Notes: generated from the sequence alone by a model not told the origin. A stretch of DNA of 64,000 nucleotides from Laccaria trichodermophora (GCA_018417955.1 JACTVC010000002.1:4340001-4404000); one strand, 5' to 3'. Numbered from the stretch's first letter, positions 33,881 to 47,100 are shown. Program-made: numbers and translations.

Positions 33881-36501
33881 ATGCGTCACAGGAAGGGCTC
33901 CCGTCGCGCACAGGTACTCTCAGATTTTCGCATACTTCCGCACGGCCAATCGTCTGCCACCAAATCTCCAAAATGGTGTGCCCCCGAAACGGTGTACGAC
34001 GCCTGGTTATCTTCCCGAGAGATGCCTGGCACGACAGGCTCCTTTCTTGTTCCAGGTGCACCAAGGCCTCTCACTCGTGGGAATGCCAGATTGGCCCTTT
34101 TTGTCCTGCAGAAATGCATTTTCGACTTTGTGATGTTTCTTTACCCAGTCTGCCCTTTCAAGTTTTAACAACGGTCCTATAGCTCAAAGTTTTATGGAGT
34201 TTGCATCCACTACGCACAACGCTCATGATGACCCTGAATGTTGTTCGAAGCCTTTTCCCGGCCTTCCGTGGTTACTCTCAGGTCAGTTCTCACAATACCT
34301 TTCTCAGCACAGTCAGTTAATGCTGATTTAGGCTCTCATTGTTGACGAGGTTAGCTACCTTCTCTGATCCACTTGCTTGACGCCGAACTTTTCCTTCTGA
34401 CAGTTACAATCTCTGATCGTGTCGGGAGGTTTCACCTGGTCCCGTCTTCTCTGGTTAATTACTTCAGAGATTCTTAGACGAATGGTTGAAGGATTGCTCG
34501 ATTCATATTCGTTAGTTGCTCTCGACTTTTTTTTTCCTGCCGTTGATTTTACTTGGAACAGGGCATCGAACGAATCTATTGTACTAAGCTCAGCTCGATT
34601 TTTTGTCGAGTATAAACAAATGGAGCATCGCGTTCGATTAGATGTCCCCACTCTTGCAGACCCCCTCGTCCGCGACCTTCTACAAGAATCCGACCTTTTC
34701 GCACGTTCCTTCAGTGGAGGAGGGTTTGGATTCTTGTCTCCGTTGGACTTCGTTAACGTCTTTTCCTCCACGATCGAGATTGCCTCCCATCTTTTCCTCG
34801 TCATATCCCTTACCCGTGGTATCTCCCACTTTGGTGTTCTCTTCCTCGCTGTTATTTCTGCCCTTCTACCACTAGTTCTCTCCTGGTTTCATTGCTCCAC
34901 CGGTCCGGAAGACTCACCTTCTGATATGCGAGAGGCTAGAGCGGCGGATCGTCAAGAAAGAATGCGAAACATGGCGTACAGCGAGGCGTACCGTCCAGAG
35001 ATTGCGCTCTTTGGCCTTGGAGATTGGATCCTAAAGTCTTGGTCGGGCGCGAGGAGGATTGTTCTCACTTCCGAACATCCTCCTCACCAACGCGCATCCT
35101 CGGTCCTCGGTCATTTCAACCTTGCAGATTTGACGTATGCACTGCAAAATGTTAGTCCAATATTCAAATTCACTGCCAAGCCGCATTGACCCGCTCTTGT
35201 AGATCTCACTTCTCCTTCTGCTTCAGAGTTCGTCGACTTCATTGGGATCATTGACTATATACCGAAGCTCTATCCAATGCTTAATATATGCGTCAGGGAG
35301 CCTCGTTACGACGGTCAAAATGGCTTTCCAAGGAATCTTCCTTACGTCTGCTTTTTGTGCAAGTATGAAGTTAAAGCCCCGTTTGCAGCCAAAGAACGAG
35401 GAATTAGTTCCTTACAGTTGTGGAGCTTATGGGCCGAGTATTGATGTCAGGCAAGTGCTTGATTATCGAGAAGCAAATAATATCTGATGATCGAGCAGAG
35501 AGTTATCTTACACATATCCTGGCTGCACTGAGCCAGCACTGAGAAATGTGAATTTGTCAATCAAATCAGGCGAGACTCTTGCAATTGTTGGCTACAATGG
35601 ATCTGGTACCGCGATACAACATCCTCCCTGACAATTTCTGACACACTGCTTCTCAGGCAAATCTACACTTGCTAGAATATTGCTTCGAATCGTCGACTAT
35701 GATCAGGGGTCTTTGCTGGTTAATGGCGTCGAAGTTCGGCGTTATAGCCCTTCGGAATACCATCGACATTTAAGCGCTGTCTTCCAAGGATTCTCCAAAT
35801 TCAACTCTTCGGTGAAGGAAAATGTTGGATTGGGTAACGTTGACAAGATTACTTACAGGCCTGCGATCGATGCGGCAGTCCATCTTGCCGAAGCTGGTAA
35901 CCTTGTGGCTTCGTTGCCTGATGGGCTGAAAACGCAGCTCGAAAGTCCTGGTTTTGAATCCATCTCGTATCCAGGCTATATGTGTGGTCACGCACAACGA
36001 CATGGATTATCCGGTGGGGAGGTAAGTTCGCGTCAAGCAACGTGTTTAATTATCTCCCAAACAATTTTTTTCTCCAGTGGCAGCGAATCGCTCTCGCCCG
36101 TGCCTTCATGAGAGCAAACGAACCCGAGGTCGACTTACTTTTATTCGACGAACCCGTACGAGTCCACTTCCCAAATTACTTCTTCAACCCCTGACATTCA
36201 ACGTAGACCTCTTCTCTGGACGCACACGCACAGAATCAAATTTTCGATACTATCACGAAGATCTCCCGGACACCATCGGGTGAAAGGCGCAAGACAGTCA
36301 TATTTATAACGCACCGCCTTTCAACTGCACGCCGTGCGGACAAGGTTGCTATGATGGAAAATGGGGTGCGCCAACTTCCGGTCACACTTGTGAAATGTTC
36401 ATGCTCACCCGCCTGCTTAGACGATTTCTGAGTTTGGAACACATGATGAATTAATTGAAAAGAACGGTCCCTACGCGGCCCTGTACCACGCGTCCATCTA
36501 G
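33881..36501 (+). CDS. ABC transporter, half-size exporter (HlyB/MsbA-like)
   Basis: ATP-driven exporter; substrate unknown. About 700 residues. The ATG at 33881 opens a hydrophilic N-terminus ([19 protein letters not shown]), which joins through an intron near 34129-34187 to [20 protein letters not shown]. The membrane part contains few clear helices ([29 protein letters not shown]). The ATPase part has Walker A GYNGSGKST, Q-loop VFQGFSKF, signature [15 protein letters not shown], Walker B LLLFDEP with D-loop [14 protein letters not shown], and the switch His in FITHRLST. Introns cut the gene inside or next to Walker A, the signature and Walker B. The product ends in ALYHASI. The N-terminal start is less certain than the rest. 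Confidence 0.82.
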
Positions 36502-36584
36502 CAATGCTTTAATGTATACCAGTAATAGTCAAATTGTAGCATAAATACATTATATCAATCATCTGGTTTCACAGATATTTTTCC

Positions 36585-39500
36585 TTAAGAAAGCTCCCGC
36601 ATCGAACGATCCACAAATGAAATGAAACCATGGGCAACGAAGGCGTCCACAACACCTCCGTCATTCTCCGAGGTTAGGTCTGGAAAGGCCTCCGAAGAAC
36701 CGTGAACGCCAACAATCAGTTCTGCACTCCTAATGCCGTCAATCAGCGACGGGACTTGAACCTTGGAAGCCGCTCATCAGTGTTCTACTTGACTTTCGTT
36801 GATTTCAAAATGCTTACCAGAAGTTCAGCATCAACAAAAATGCCTAAAAGATTGTTTCCCTTAGCAAATTCAACTGCAGAGCCGACGTTGGAGACCCTTT
36901 GATCGGTAATTCCTGACTCCTGGCCAATTGAAGGCCTCCCACAATGCGATCTGAAGAAAACAGGATCTAAGACATGTGTTAGCCTGACCTGTACAAAGCC
37001 CCCCGTCCATGGTGAAACTCACAATTCGGTTGCTTCCAATTAAGAGCCGAACAGACATCTGGAAGAAAGGAGGAGAAGGAAATTTTCCTGCGCAGGTGGT
37101 TCGTCTCGATAGAGGCAGAAACATTGTGGATAGTTCGCAAAACACAGTCGACAAAGTCATTCAGATCCGGTCGGCGGCTAGTAGAGGGCACTTGCGTTGA
37201 TAGTTGCGGATACATCAGTTCCAAATTGACGTTGACGTCGATCGGCAAAATCTAGGAACACGGCAAATACACATATTTTTGGCTGCCAAGCCACGAGAGG
37301 GGAAACGAATCCCTCACCTTCAATAGTTGTTCAAGCGACAGTAATGATTGTGATATCAACTGAGGCCAGTTGCCTTTCGGTGTCGAACCTTGAGAAATTG
37401 ACAAATCTTTTCCTAGAGAACGCGCAAGTTCCTCAAATTGTGCGAGAGTCACATCCGTAACGCCAAGGTCAAAGGTAGTTCCTGGGAGCAGCCAGGCAGC
37501 GTAAACCACAGGATGGAGATCCCGAGTAACTTGAATGGCAACATGCAGATAGTTTCCATATAAAGATGTGATGGTCAACGCCTGGCCGCCACCAGTGCTT
37601 ACCGAAAACGCAGGAGATGTATGCGCGGAACCACCGGCATGGCTAGGACGCCTTACTTCGCGAGAAATTCCCGATAATGCAGTATTGTTCGAAGATATCG
37701 ATGTAGATTTCCAATACGTTTCAACGTCCCCGCCAACTTCAAGCGTGACACCTTCGAAGGATGTAATGATATTGATTTCAAAATAAACCTATTTCATTGA
37801 GGTCAAGAATCAATCAAGATGAAAAGAGGGACGTTACCTCGCCAATGATATGTAAACGATGGTCGAGAATCGGCAATGTAAAACCTTGATTATTCTCGAT
37901 TCCTGAGAACAAGGAGGGCAATGCGACGGCTCGGCCAATTGTTTTTGTGCCAAAATTTGGATATATAGAAAATTCCAATGACAGGCTATCGAGAGATGGC
38001 GTCTGGAATGCAAAAGTTCCCGCCTGCGCTCTCTGAGGAAGAGACATGGTGTATGGAGCCGAATTGACGTTTGGGCTAGTTGTCATGACAAGTTTCAGTG
38101 GCGTTGTCGCCAGAAGGTATTCGTCTTTGAAGAATGGACTGATGAGACGATGGTGAACTCGAACGCCAGACGCTTCTTTTGATTTCCTTGAAGATTGACC
38201 GATCGAAACTTGGACGAGGTGGCTTTTCACGAGATAGTTGTGACCGTAAACTCGATGGGGCATGATAGGTGGCGGCAGCGAAAGGGATGGTATCATATCT
38301 ATTTCGAACTCGCCTGACAACCCGGGGTCTGATTGGGGAGACTTGTTTGACGTGATTGGGAGGTTCATTGTATCAGGACTACTTTTCAAAGCAGCGAGAA
38401 GATAGGAAAGGACCTGCTGATGGCCATACCATGCAGCGTAATGAGCAGCTGAATGGCCTAGTTCATCGTGTAAGTGGACGCGGCAACCAGCATCGAGAAG
38501 AACGGAAACACAGCCATCGTGACCATGACGCGCTGCATGGAACAACGGGGTCCATTCGTGATATTTGTCTCGGGTATCCCATCCCTCCCGATGAAGAAGC
38601 AGCTTGCAAACATCAGTGTGACCTTCCTGTGCTGCGAGATGCATTGGGTATTCTCCGTTCGTATTTGGCATACAGGAAGCTCCGTGTTTCAGTAAAAGAA
38701 CGACCACATCTACATGCCCTGCTTGAGCGGCGAGAGTCAAAGGACTCAGGTCACCGGAGGATGTAGGAGACTGGGCTGGTACATGTCCTTCTTCCAGCAA
38801 TACACGAATGCAGTCTGCATTTCCTTTCATTGTGGCATAGAGAATGGGGCTATAGTTGTCTCGATCTAGAGTATTTGGCGGAACGTTGACATTCAAAAGT
38901 TGTTGACAGACAGAGGAGTGGCCGTTCATAGCAGCGTAATGAAGAGCCGTACGACCATACAAGTCTGACTTGTCCACCTGCACACCATGTTGAATGCAAA
39001 GATCAACCAGCCGCAGAGTTCCAGCTATGGCGGCCTCGTGTAAGCAGGTACGTCCGTTAATGTCGTCAATAAAGTTGAAATCGAAAGGGGAGGAAAGGGT
39101 CGAGAGAATTAAACCTCCCAACTCGGGAGGTGCTTCAATGATGACGTTCCAAAGGATGCGAGTTCTGTTTGTTCTGCCTGCAGGTTGTTGACTGAGAAGC
39201 TCCGAGTAATGAACGCAGTTAATAACTGCGGCAGAGTCGGATGCTGCAACCGCTTTATGAAAATTATTTTCGAGATCCCAGAATGGGCCGATAGGTGTCC
39301 GCTCAGTCATGATTTGTTGAGCAAAGATATCGTTTGCTCCAGGTCCCTCAAACTGGAGGCCAGAAGATAAGTCGGTAATATCCAAAAGGCATGTAGCAAC
39401 TGTGTCAGCGAGTTCTGATATGAGCTGTTACAACTAATTCTGAGAACGTCGGGGCACTCGAAAGAGAAATACAAACCTGTCTATTGAATACAGGTTGGAC

Positions 39501-40296
39501 ATCAACCTGACGAGCAAGGTATAGCTCTTTAGTGGTTGACGTAGATCGTTTATCGTATTTCTTGAGTATTTTGCGGAACCCCGTGGCGTTTATTTCCACA
39601 AATTGCTGAGTGATCACCAGTCCGGACGTTACAACACCGAGACGAATTATGGTTGCATACCTGAAGCTTTCCCAAATCTCTCTCCAAAAGTCGGAAACCT
39701 TCTTCCACTGCGCTCCATTCGACGCGGTTCTGGCCAATGTCCCCCGTTGTTTCTGGGAGCCCCCTCATCGCAGCAGCCCTTCGCTTCGAAAGAAGGGTTT
39801 CCATCCGCAGCTTGAGCTCAGCTTCCTTTTGCAAGTAGAACGCGTTTATCTGCAGTTTTATAAACCAAACTCTAGAAAAAGGGTCGCCATGAAAAATACC
39901 TTTTCCAACTCCCTCTCAAGTTTGAAAAAAAATGCGGCCTTGTGCGCTTGAAAATCCGGACCTCGTCCAATATCATTCCCAGATGCTGCAAAAAACGGCG
40001 GCTGTCCAGGGCTACCTGTCGGCGATGTTGCTGGGCTTCGAGCATGCGAGGGCTGTGATAGGGGCTGGGGCAACAGCGGCGTCAAATGATAAGGCGGACG
40101 AACCCCCAGAGCGAGCGCTGCAGCCTCGGATGCAGGGCGATTGGCAGCAAGTGAAGATATGATTTTCTTCAAGAACTTGTAGTCTAGGTAGTACGCCGAC
40201 CATCCAGGGACTTGGTGGGCTTGTATGTGTTTGCCGAACTAAGTAAAGACATGAGTGCGTTTGGAGGCGGCATGGAAAACCTCAAGTACCTTCATA
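36585..40296 (-). CDS. PHO81: PHO81/NUC-2-like phosphate sensor with SPX, ankyrin and GDPD-like domains
   Basis: In yeast Pho81 inhibits the Pho80-Pho85 kinase when phosphate is short. About 1,050 residues. The first exon holds only ATGAAG (40296-40291) and joins to FGKHIQAHQVPGW and YYLDYKFLKKIISS, the SPX start that binds inositol pyrophosphates; SPX continues through QKEAELKLRMETLLSKRR and INATGFRKILKKYDKR. Ankyrin repeats fill the middle (GRTALHYAAMNGHSSVCQQL, EYPMHLAAQEGHTDVCKLLL, WTPLFHAARHGHDGCVSVLL). The C-terminus resembles a glycerophosphodiester phosphodiesterase fold (VNVNLELMYP, NNLLGIFVDAELL, DGGVVDAFVAHGF) but lacks the HRG..PENT catalytic start, so it is probably not an enzyme. 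It follows PEX12 on the same strand. Confidence 0.92.
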
Positions 40297-40634
40297 TTTA
40301 CAGCCGATGTCGTAAGTCGTCAGGTTGTGAGTAAACCTCAAGAGGCCTCAGATCTAGTTATTGCAGTGGAACCCGCCATAATGGACGAAGAAAAGCTTGT
40401 ACCCGTAATTTGTTTAGCCTGATGCGGAACAGAGGCTCCGATGGCGACAAACGTGCGGGGGGCACTGGTTAAAGCCTAACCCACTCTTCCTACTCAGTCC
40501 AAGATGTATTCCGCAAAGTAGTATAAAAATCTAATCTGATGTGCCTCAATGCGTCCTCCACATAAATCGATGAGTATCGGACTTAATTAACCCCTCAAGG
40601 CTAACGAACGTGCGCTCGTCGTCCATCTACACTC
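40297..40634. other. Spacer between two minus-strand genes
   Basis: Should hold the promoter of PHO81 and the 3' UTR of PEX12. No gene seen. Confidence 0.5.
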
Positions 40635-41994
40635 CTAGACCAGCACTTTTCTTAGTTGCCAGACTTGCGCTGGTAGAAGGGTCACCGGACATCTCCCACA
40701 TTTCTCGACCTGGTCATATGCACACCGGTAACAGAACACATACCCTGACGGCAACGCGGTTGCGTTATTGATGCCGTTCTGGCAGACCGGACACATCCCA
40801 TATGCCTTCTTGTCAAATGGAATTCCTTGTGGGTGAGGTTGAAGCAAACGAGGCGGCGGGACCGCAGGTCCAAGGGGAGAAGTCGATAATGATCGTGCAG
40901 GTGACCCAGGTGAGTACCACCACTCCAAGAACTTGATGAAGAAGATGGCAGTAGGGAGGGCGAATCGAAGGGATTCCAGGAGGAGCTGTGACAATGCAAA
41001 TATTGAACGCCGCAAGCGTGCTATTCGTCCGAGGACGCTTGCGGGTGACGTTTTCTTCTGCTCCGCCGCTGCACGCTACGCCACGTTAGTTGGTCGGAAA
41101 CACCGTAAAACGGGAGCTTACAAAATCATCAAGCCCGAGGCGTCGTATATCTAGGCCTATCCAGGATAACCACGGCCGATGGACTGGACGTTGATCAAAG
41201 AGATATGCAACGTTCCAGAGCAGCAACCATCCTTCAAACCCGGCATTAATCCACGGGTAGACAGCTTTAAACCCTCGACGGAATTTTTCCTTGAGGCTCT
41301 GTAAGATGTCTTATTAAGTATACTAGTAGAGAATTCAAGTTCAATACTTGATCTGCAGTTTCACGTATTTGTCGAGCATCCACCTCGCTGTCCAGGACGT
41401 CAGCTGCAACACCCCCTCCCAATTCTTCAAAATAATCTTGCGCTTTCGCCCTGACGTAGGGTACACCGACCTGGTGAAAATTAAGGGATTATTTCATGTG
41501 GGCGACGGTGAAAGAAGTGTACAAGAAAGAGGAGGCAACGCCAAATCTCCTGACTCCGCAGACTTTCCCCACTTGGTATGCCCCCAACAGCAGCCTTTGC
41601 TTTCTCAGCTTCGATGTACGGTCTACGGCGGCGTTTTAGTCCATAAAAATTTTCTGAGAAAGACGCGTCTAGGACCTGTATTGGAAGAAGCTAGCAGAGA
41701 TGGTAACAGACAAGGTGCGTACTGTGCTTCTTCAAGTAATGTCTCTCAACGATGAACATAATGACGGCATAAAACTCCTCGTGCCGGTTGACGATGCGTA
41801 ACAAATAACGGGGATACCGTTGTGCAAAGACCTACGGAATGGAGGGTCAGTCTCATTCGCGAAAAGAGGCAAGGTCTTACCGCCAAAACATACTTCAAAG
41901 CAGGCTGTAGAAGGTCCTTCAACTGCTCCTGCGCAATGAGTTCAAATAATGACGGCTTAAGGGGGTCTTCTCCAACGTCATTGAAGAATTCCAT
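40635..41994 (-). CDS. PEX12: Peroxin 12, RING-type peroxisomal E3 ligase subunit
   Basis: Part of the Pex2-Pex10-Pex12 ligase in the peroxisome membrane that ubiquitinates the import receptor Pex5. About 340 residues in several exons. The N-terminus reads MEFFNDVGEDPLKPSLFELI then QEQLKDLLQPALKYVLAVFA and QRYPRYLLRIVNRHEEFY, all strongly conserved in Pex12. Hydrophobic helices include LLLWNVAYLFDQRP and FALPTAIFFIKFLEWWY. The C-terminal RING has CPVCQNGINNATALPSGYVF and CYRCAYDQVEKCGRCPVT; as usual for Pex12 it lacks the full set of eight ligands. The start is the first ATG before conserved sequence. Confidence 0.92.
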
Positions 41995-42300
41995 GAATAT
42001 TAGCGTTGAATGAATATTAGCGTTGAAAGGCTTTGCGCAACCTTCATTCTTTCCGGATCACATGCTTCCTCCGACACTATGTACGACGACCGGCGAGCGA
42101 TACTGATCGTCAGATATGTTTATCCTGGCTGCATCGCATGCTATATCAACATCGATGGTCAGTGTTGCCTCATTGCATTGCCGTGGTTTATGGCTGGTGA
42201 ACGTCCTACTTACACGCTGTTTTGACATGCTACATAAACTGCAATAGATCAGCGAACATCACAACATCGTTTTGCTTTCTAGATCCTCAACCGCCACCAT
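41995..42300. other. Divergent spacer between PEX12 and UPF0303 gene
   Basis: Contains a direct duplication of ATGAATATTAGCGTTGA near 41993-42024. No gene seen; promoters of both neighbours are expected here. Confidence 0.5.
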
Positions 42301-43271
42301 ATGTTCAACGGATTCCACGCAATGGCGCCCTCCGATGCTGAACTAGCAACACAGTGTTTGACAGAGGAGGGGAATTATCGCTTCCCGACATTCTCAGCTT
42401 CTGATGCGGTGACTCTTGTAAGCTATCAGCGTCGGCTAGCTCACTCCCTCTGAGAAATCGTTGCCAGGGACTGTCGGTTCGCAAACGATTTCGTGCATCA
42501 TCCCGACACATAAAGGGTAAAGGTCTTGTATTATCGATTCAGACGATTGCAGGTCATACCCTCTTTGCATGTACTGTTGGCGATTTGGGTCACGTCAGTG
42601 GAATTGGGGATGTTAGCCTGGACAGCTGGGCCTGCCTGGAGGGGATGATCAATGTTGTACGGCGCACTGGCCACTCCAGCTTCTACGTTGAAAAAGGCAT
42701 GAGTGCAATGGGAAAAACTCCAAAGCAAATGGGAATCCAGGGGGAATTTCGCGTCAATGGTGGTGGTGATTATACCTATTAATTCTCCTGAAACCCATAT
42801 ATTTACTGACCAGCTTTTACAGCCTTTCCGATTTGGTTGGAAGTAGGAATTGTCATAATCGATTTTGGAGTGCTTTCATGCTCACGGTTGACGTTAGAGT
42901 GCATCCTGTTGCCCAATTGCCATCGCAGCCTGTTACTCTGGAGCATCACAAGAAGATCACAATGTGCGTGCGCTCTTGGTCGTTTTGCGGGGTATCGAGT
43001 AACGGGAGAGGCAATGCAGTTGATTGTCACAACAATTCGAGATTATCTGAACAAGCAGCACAGAAATAGCCAAACACATTTGCCCAACATACCTGTGCCA
43101 ACATTACCTGTAGTTCCTCAACGTGAAAGCACGGTGCGAGCCTTTGTCAGTTTGGTCAACACGAAGGCTAACAACGTACACGAAAAGGATTGGCTTCCAG
43201 ACCCAGCCGCAAGTGGCTCTAATCAACAGGAAGAGTCGCCGTTTGAAGAACGTTATGAGCGTGAAGATTAG
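42301..43271 (+). CDS. UPF0303/heme-degrading-domain-like protein with C-terminal extension
   Basis: Family of small proteins related to HbpS-type domains; the role in fungi is unknown. Spliced reading: the ATG exon ends SASDAVTL, joins to GLSVRKRFRASSRHIKGKG and LVLSIQTIAGHTLFACTVGD, then WACLEGMINVVRRTGHSSFY, FRVNGGAFPIWLE, a hydrophobic strand CCPIAIAACYSGASQEDHN, and LIVTTIRDYLNKQ. These match the order of blocks in UPF0303 (KGKG..SIQ, VRR.GHSS, NGGAFPI, EDH..IV..I..YL). After the domain, about 70 residues remain, hydrophilic and Pro/Glu-rich, ending EERYERED, which most members lack. Stop is 76 bp from the RIM1 stop on the other strand. Confidence 0.78.
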
Positions 43272-43347
43272 CATAAAGATGAAAGGGCATTGCACGGAAA
43301 GGAGGTAATGTTTACATAGAGTAAAAGATCTATGTAAGACCTGGACA

Positions 43348-44032
43348 CTACTCGCTGTGCTCCTCCTCAATCTCTTGCCACTGCTTGGGGTATGACAATA
43401 CTCTGATAGATTCTGTTCAAATCATTCAATGAGAATGAGAGGGGTAGGCTGACTTTGGGGTGATAGCTTACCATGTCTCAGGAAAATTTGGCGCTGGCCT
43501 TGAGGTGTCGCGGCGTCTGCGCCAGGTTCAGGCTCCCGTAGTTCAAAATTAGCCTCCACAAAAACCTTCGACCCTTTCTTGAGTGTCCGAAGGTACTTGT
43601 TGGTGCCATCTTGGAAAGACAAAATCTTGTGAAAGGTTGCAGTTGAGGGGCGGCGTTCTGAGAATGAGTCATATAGTAGTTTCAAGACCATTAGGCAGCT
43701 TTCGTACCTCCGTTGGCGTCGGCGGGTGGGGGAGGGTAGTTTTGAGTTGCGACAGTGTACCTGAATAGGAGTAAAAGACTGGTCTCTGCAGGTTAAGTTG
43801 GTGAACCACGAACACCACGTATTCTTTTTCGGTCTTAGTCATACGAAGATCTGGCTCTCGGACGAGGTTGCCAACCAGAACAAGTCTTGCAAGGTCAGCT
43901 TTACGAGCTGATGAAGTTGAAAAAGGCTTTTCGGAAAAGAAACAAGTCCATTAATGAGCTGTCTGTCTCTTAGAATAAAAGGCTTACACGAGCCGGGAAC
44001 GCACGCGATGTAGCACGGAGGACGGAGAACAT
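43348..44032 (-). CDS. RIM1: Mitochondrial single-strand DNA-binding protein
   Basis: Coats single-stranded mtDNA during replication. About 150 residues in several exons. A basic presequence (MFSVLRATSRAFPAR) is followed by the OB-fold: LARLVLVGNLVREPDLRMTK, YVVYTVATQNY, ATFHKILSFQDGTNKYLRTL, KGSKVFVEANFELREPE and QRQIFLRHESIRVL. Size and order match bacterial-type SSB without the acidic tail peptide DDDIPF. The start codon is 128 bp from that of HBS1 on the other strand, so they share a promoter region. Confidence 0.9.
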
Positions 44033-44160
44033 ACTGACAAGAGGTCACTTCAACTTGTAAGAGCGATTTGTTGGCGTTGTTTATACTTGATTATTCCAGG
44101 GATCCTAAACCGACAAGTGGTTCAGGATCGCAACACTTAGGCAACACCGCACCCATAACG

Positions 44161-47100
44161 ATGTCGCGGCACAGAGATTTCCGGAATATCAACATCGGCG
44201 GTAAGCTATGTTTCTTTGGTCAATATTATGTTGGTTACGACCTCTGGGCAGCCGAACTTGAAGATGATGCTTTATCGGATGGTGGAGAAGAGGAAATGAC
44301 TCCAGAGCAACAAGGTTTGCCTGAGGCCACGCTATTGGCATCTGTCCAATCTGAATACATTCAAGCGCAAATGGACGATGGCTTAGAACAAGTGCGCTTG
44401 GTAATTGGCGGTGAAGCTGCCTCTGGGTTGTCGGATACTTCGATTAAAGACGTTCTCTGGGAATATTACTTTGATGTCGAGAAGACGATCCACTGGGCAG
44501 TTGGTATGTATGACCACCGTATGCGACCCCCTTTTGTTCTCAACCTTCACAGATGAGCAAAATAGAAGACAGCTTGCGAAGGAACGCAAAGGTGAGCTTA
44601 TGTTTGATATTCTTTATCCCATTCTTTTTCGCTCTCGCGTGATGTGAATCGATTCTGGGTCCTTCATTATCGTTGATATCAGGAAAATGAGAAGGTGCAT
44701 TTTTTATCACCCACTTTTTTCAAGACTTCAACGCAATACTCTTTTACTCACGTCGCTCCAGATGATGACTCCGCAAGTGGCTCGCAGTCCACATTCCAGG
44801 AAGATCAAGGACAATACTTTTATCGAAGTCCCGAATCTCCTGTTTCTTCCAACAGTATGGATGAGGAGTATGGGCAACCGGAGGTTCGATCGCGTCTACC
44901 CTTGATACTTCAGGCCCAAGAGGGATTTTTACCCGTCGATGATCGTCCGTATCGGTTGAGTACGATTACGGAGAGGACTGAGCGCACGGAGCCTTCCCCA
45001 CACTGGCGCTCCCGGCAGCCGTTTCTCTCAGCCGGCACACCTCAAACCTTTCCCTCGAGCCCCACGACGTCGTATGGCCAGGTTATCGGTGAGAAAGCTA
45101 TCTAACGTATCGAGCTCATTTCCTAACTGTAAAATTTAGACGATGAGATATCGCTTTCCGGGACATCTTCGCAAGTGGTAGATCCAAACTTGATCCCTCT
45201 CTCACCGTCAGGATCGGCGATACGCAGATTGTCACAATATGAAGCTCCACCCTCTGACCATACGTCCATATTCACGGGAAGCACTCGACCTACCTCTGCT
45301 CATCAACAAAGCGAGCCTACGCCATCCGTTGAAGGTCTTCCCGACATACCAGACTACAGCTCAAAGTCGAGTAACCAAGCTCCTCTTCCAATTCCTCCTC
45401 CCCATCGGACACCCAAACAGATAGGTTCTAAGTTGTCGATGCTTGCTAGCTCAAGAGCAAGTAGTGTCAGCATTAGAAGCGAAAGTTCTAGGTCGTCTGG
45501 TACTGCCAGGGCTGGATCGATCAAAACGTTCCCAGCGCTTCGCCCGTCAGCTCACTCAGAGCGTCCGCCAAGCTCGGTCGCTGCCTCTGTTGTTTCAAAA
45601 AATTTGCCTCCAACTTCTTCAAATGTCGCGACACAACCATCAACGACATCTTTGGTTCGAAGAGCAATACAGACCGCCCTTGATCTTGAAGCCGTGGATA
45701 AAGAAGTCACTTCGAAGCCTACACGTCCATCGTCACCACCTTCACTTCCAACGGACACCCAATACAGATCCGTTACACCGACGCTCAAACTTTTCCGAAC
45801 GCTGGATTCAAGCCCCGCAAAGGTTTTGGAGGACACAGTCCCGCTACCAAAATTGGCGTCAGGTCGTCCGCCTTCCAAGCTTGCTCTGCTTGCTCAGCAG
45901 AAGGCAGATGCCAACCGTGGGCCTAAACTGCCCAAGACTACGACAGAGTATTTGACTCCCATAGCCAACGGGTCCTCAGTGACCACCGCTATCACAACCT
46001 CGTATCAGTCGCTTTATAGTCTCACTGATCCCTCACGTCCTTCGATGATCCCAAAATTGGATATTGTGCCTTTACAACAGAATGAGAATGGCACGATTTT
46101 ACCGCCGGCAGGGACGAAACCATCCAAACTAGCACTCAAGGTAAAGCGGGCGGGCGAGAGGCATGTGCGACCAATTCCAGTCGAAGAAGAAGTTCCCCTA
46201 CCAGTTTCACCGATTTTTCAAGCGAAACCGACTCGCACTCGTGCGTCGCCTTCCGCCTTTGCTTCGTTGCTTATTCATGACATCCACATACCTGCTCAAG
46301 ACAAAAATGACAAGGATTGGAAGCGCAGGGAGAAGAGGGATATGGGTACATCATCCTCTCCTGTCCTTGTTGTGGATGATACCCGGAATGGTCGCCCGCG
46401 AACTCATAAACGAAATCACATCAGGCCACCGATTACAGAGCTTTCGCCGTCGGCTTTCTCTTTTGATGGTCCCAGCCCAGATGACGTCGTACTTCAGGCA
46501 CGGCGGGGAACAACTTTAGGGAAACAAACATCATCGTCTGTTTCTTCCCCTCGAATGACTACAGGCACCAGAAAACCATCTTCACCACCATAACTCGTCC
46601 TCATTCTGGAAACTCTTCTACTTTCAACTTCTTTTTTAATTATTTCTTTTTTTCTGTATTGTAATGAACCTTGACAGCCACTAGAGATCGGGAGAAAGCT
46701 CAAAAGCTCGCACAGAAGACACCCACAGGATCCTCTAACAACTCAAGAGTACCAACACCCGCTGGAACGCCTGTTAAAAATACCAAGAAAGCCTCATCTG
46801 TTCCGGTTAGATCGACTCCCACGAGGAGAAGGAGTTTAGATCAACAGCAGTTTGATATTTCGGGTCTAAATCTTGAGGAGAAAGAAAGTTCGGCTGTGGT
46901 GGAGGAACTGCCCAAGATGACTTTTGCAAGGGAAAAACTTCTCGAAGAAGTGAAACGTATAAATGATGCTCAGGACGAGCGAAAAGGCATCAGCGTAGTC
47001 GTGATCGGTGCGCCACTGAGTTGTCTCCATATCCATGGTCTCTTTCATGCATTTTTAGGCCACGTTGATGCTGGTAAATCTACTCTCTTAGGCCGATTGA

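Noticed and set aside
33774..34133. Overlapping frames of about 100 codons on both strands
   Set aside because: One of them (from 33881) is the N-terminus of the ABC transporter; the others are shadows.
45175..46670. HBS1 region as two separate genes, with a stop at 46593
   Set aside because: The linker continues in frame through a splice from about 46530 to the acceptor at 46678, and mushroom HBS1 proteins usually have this long linker.
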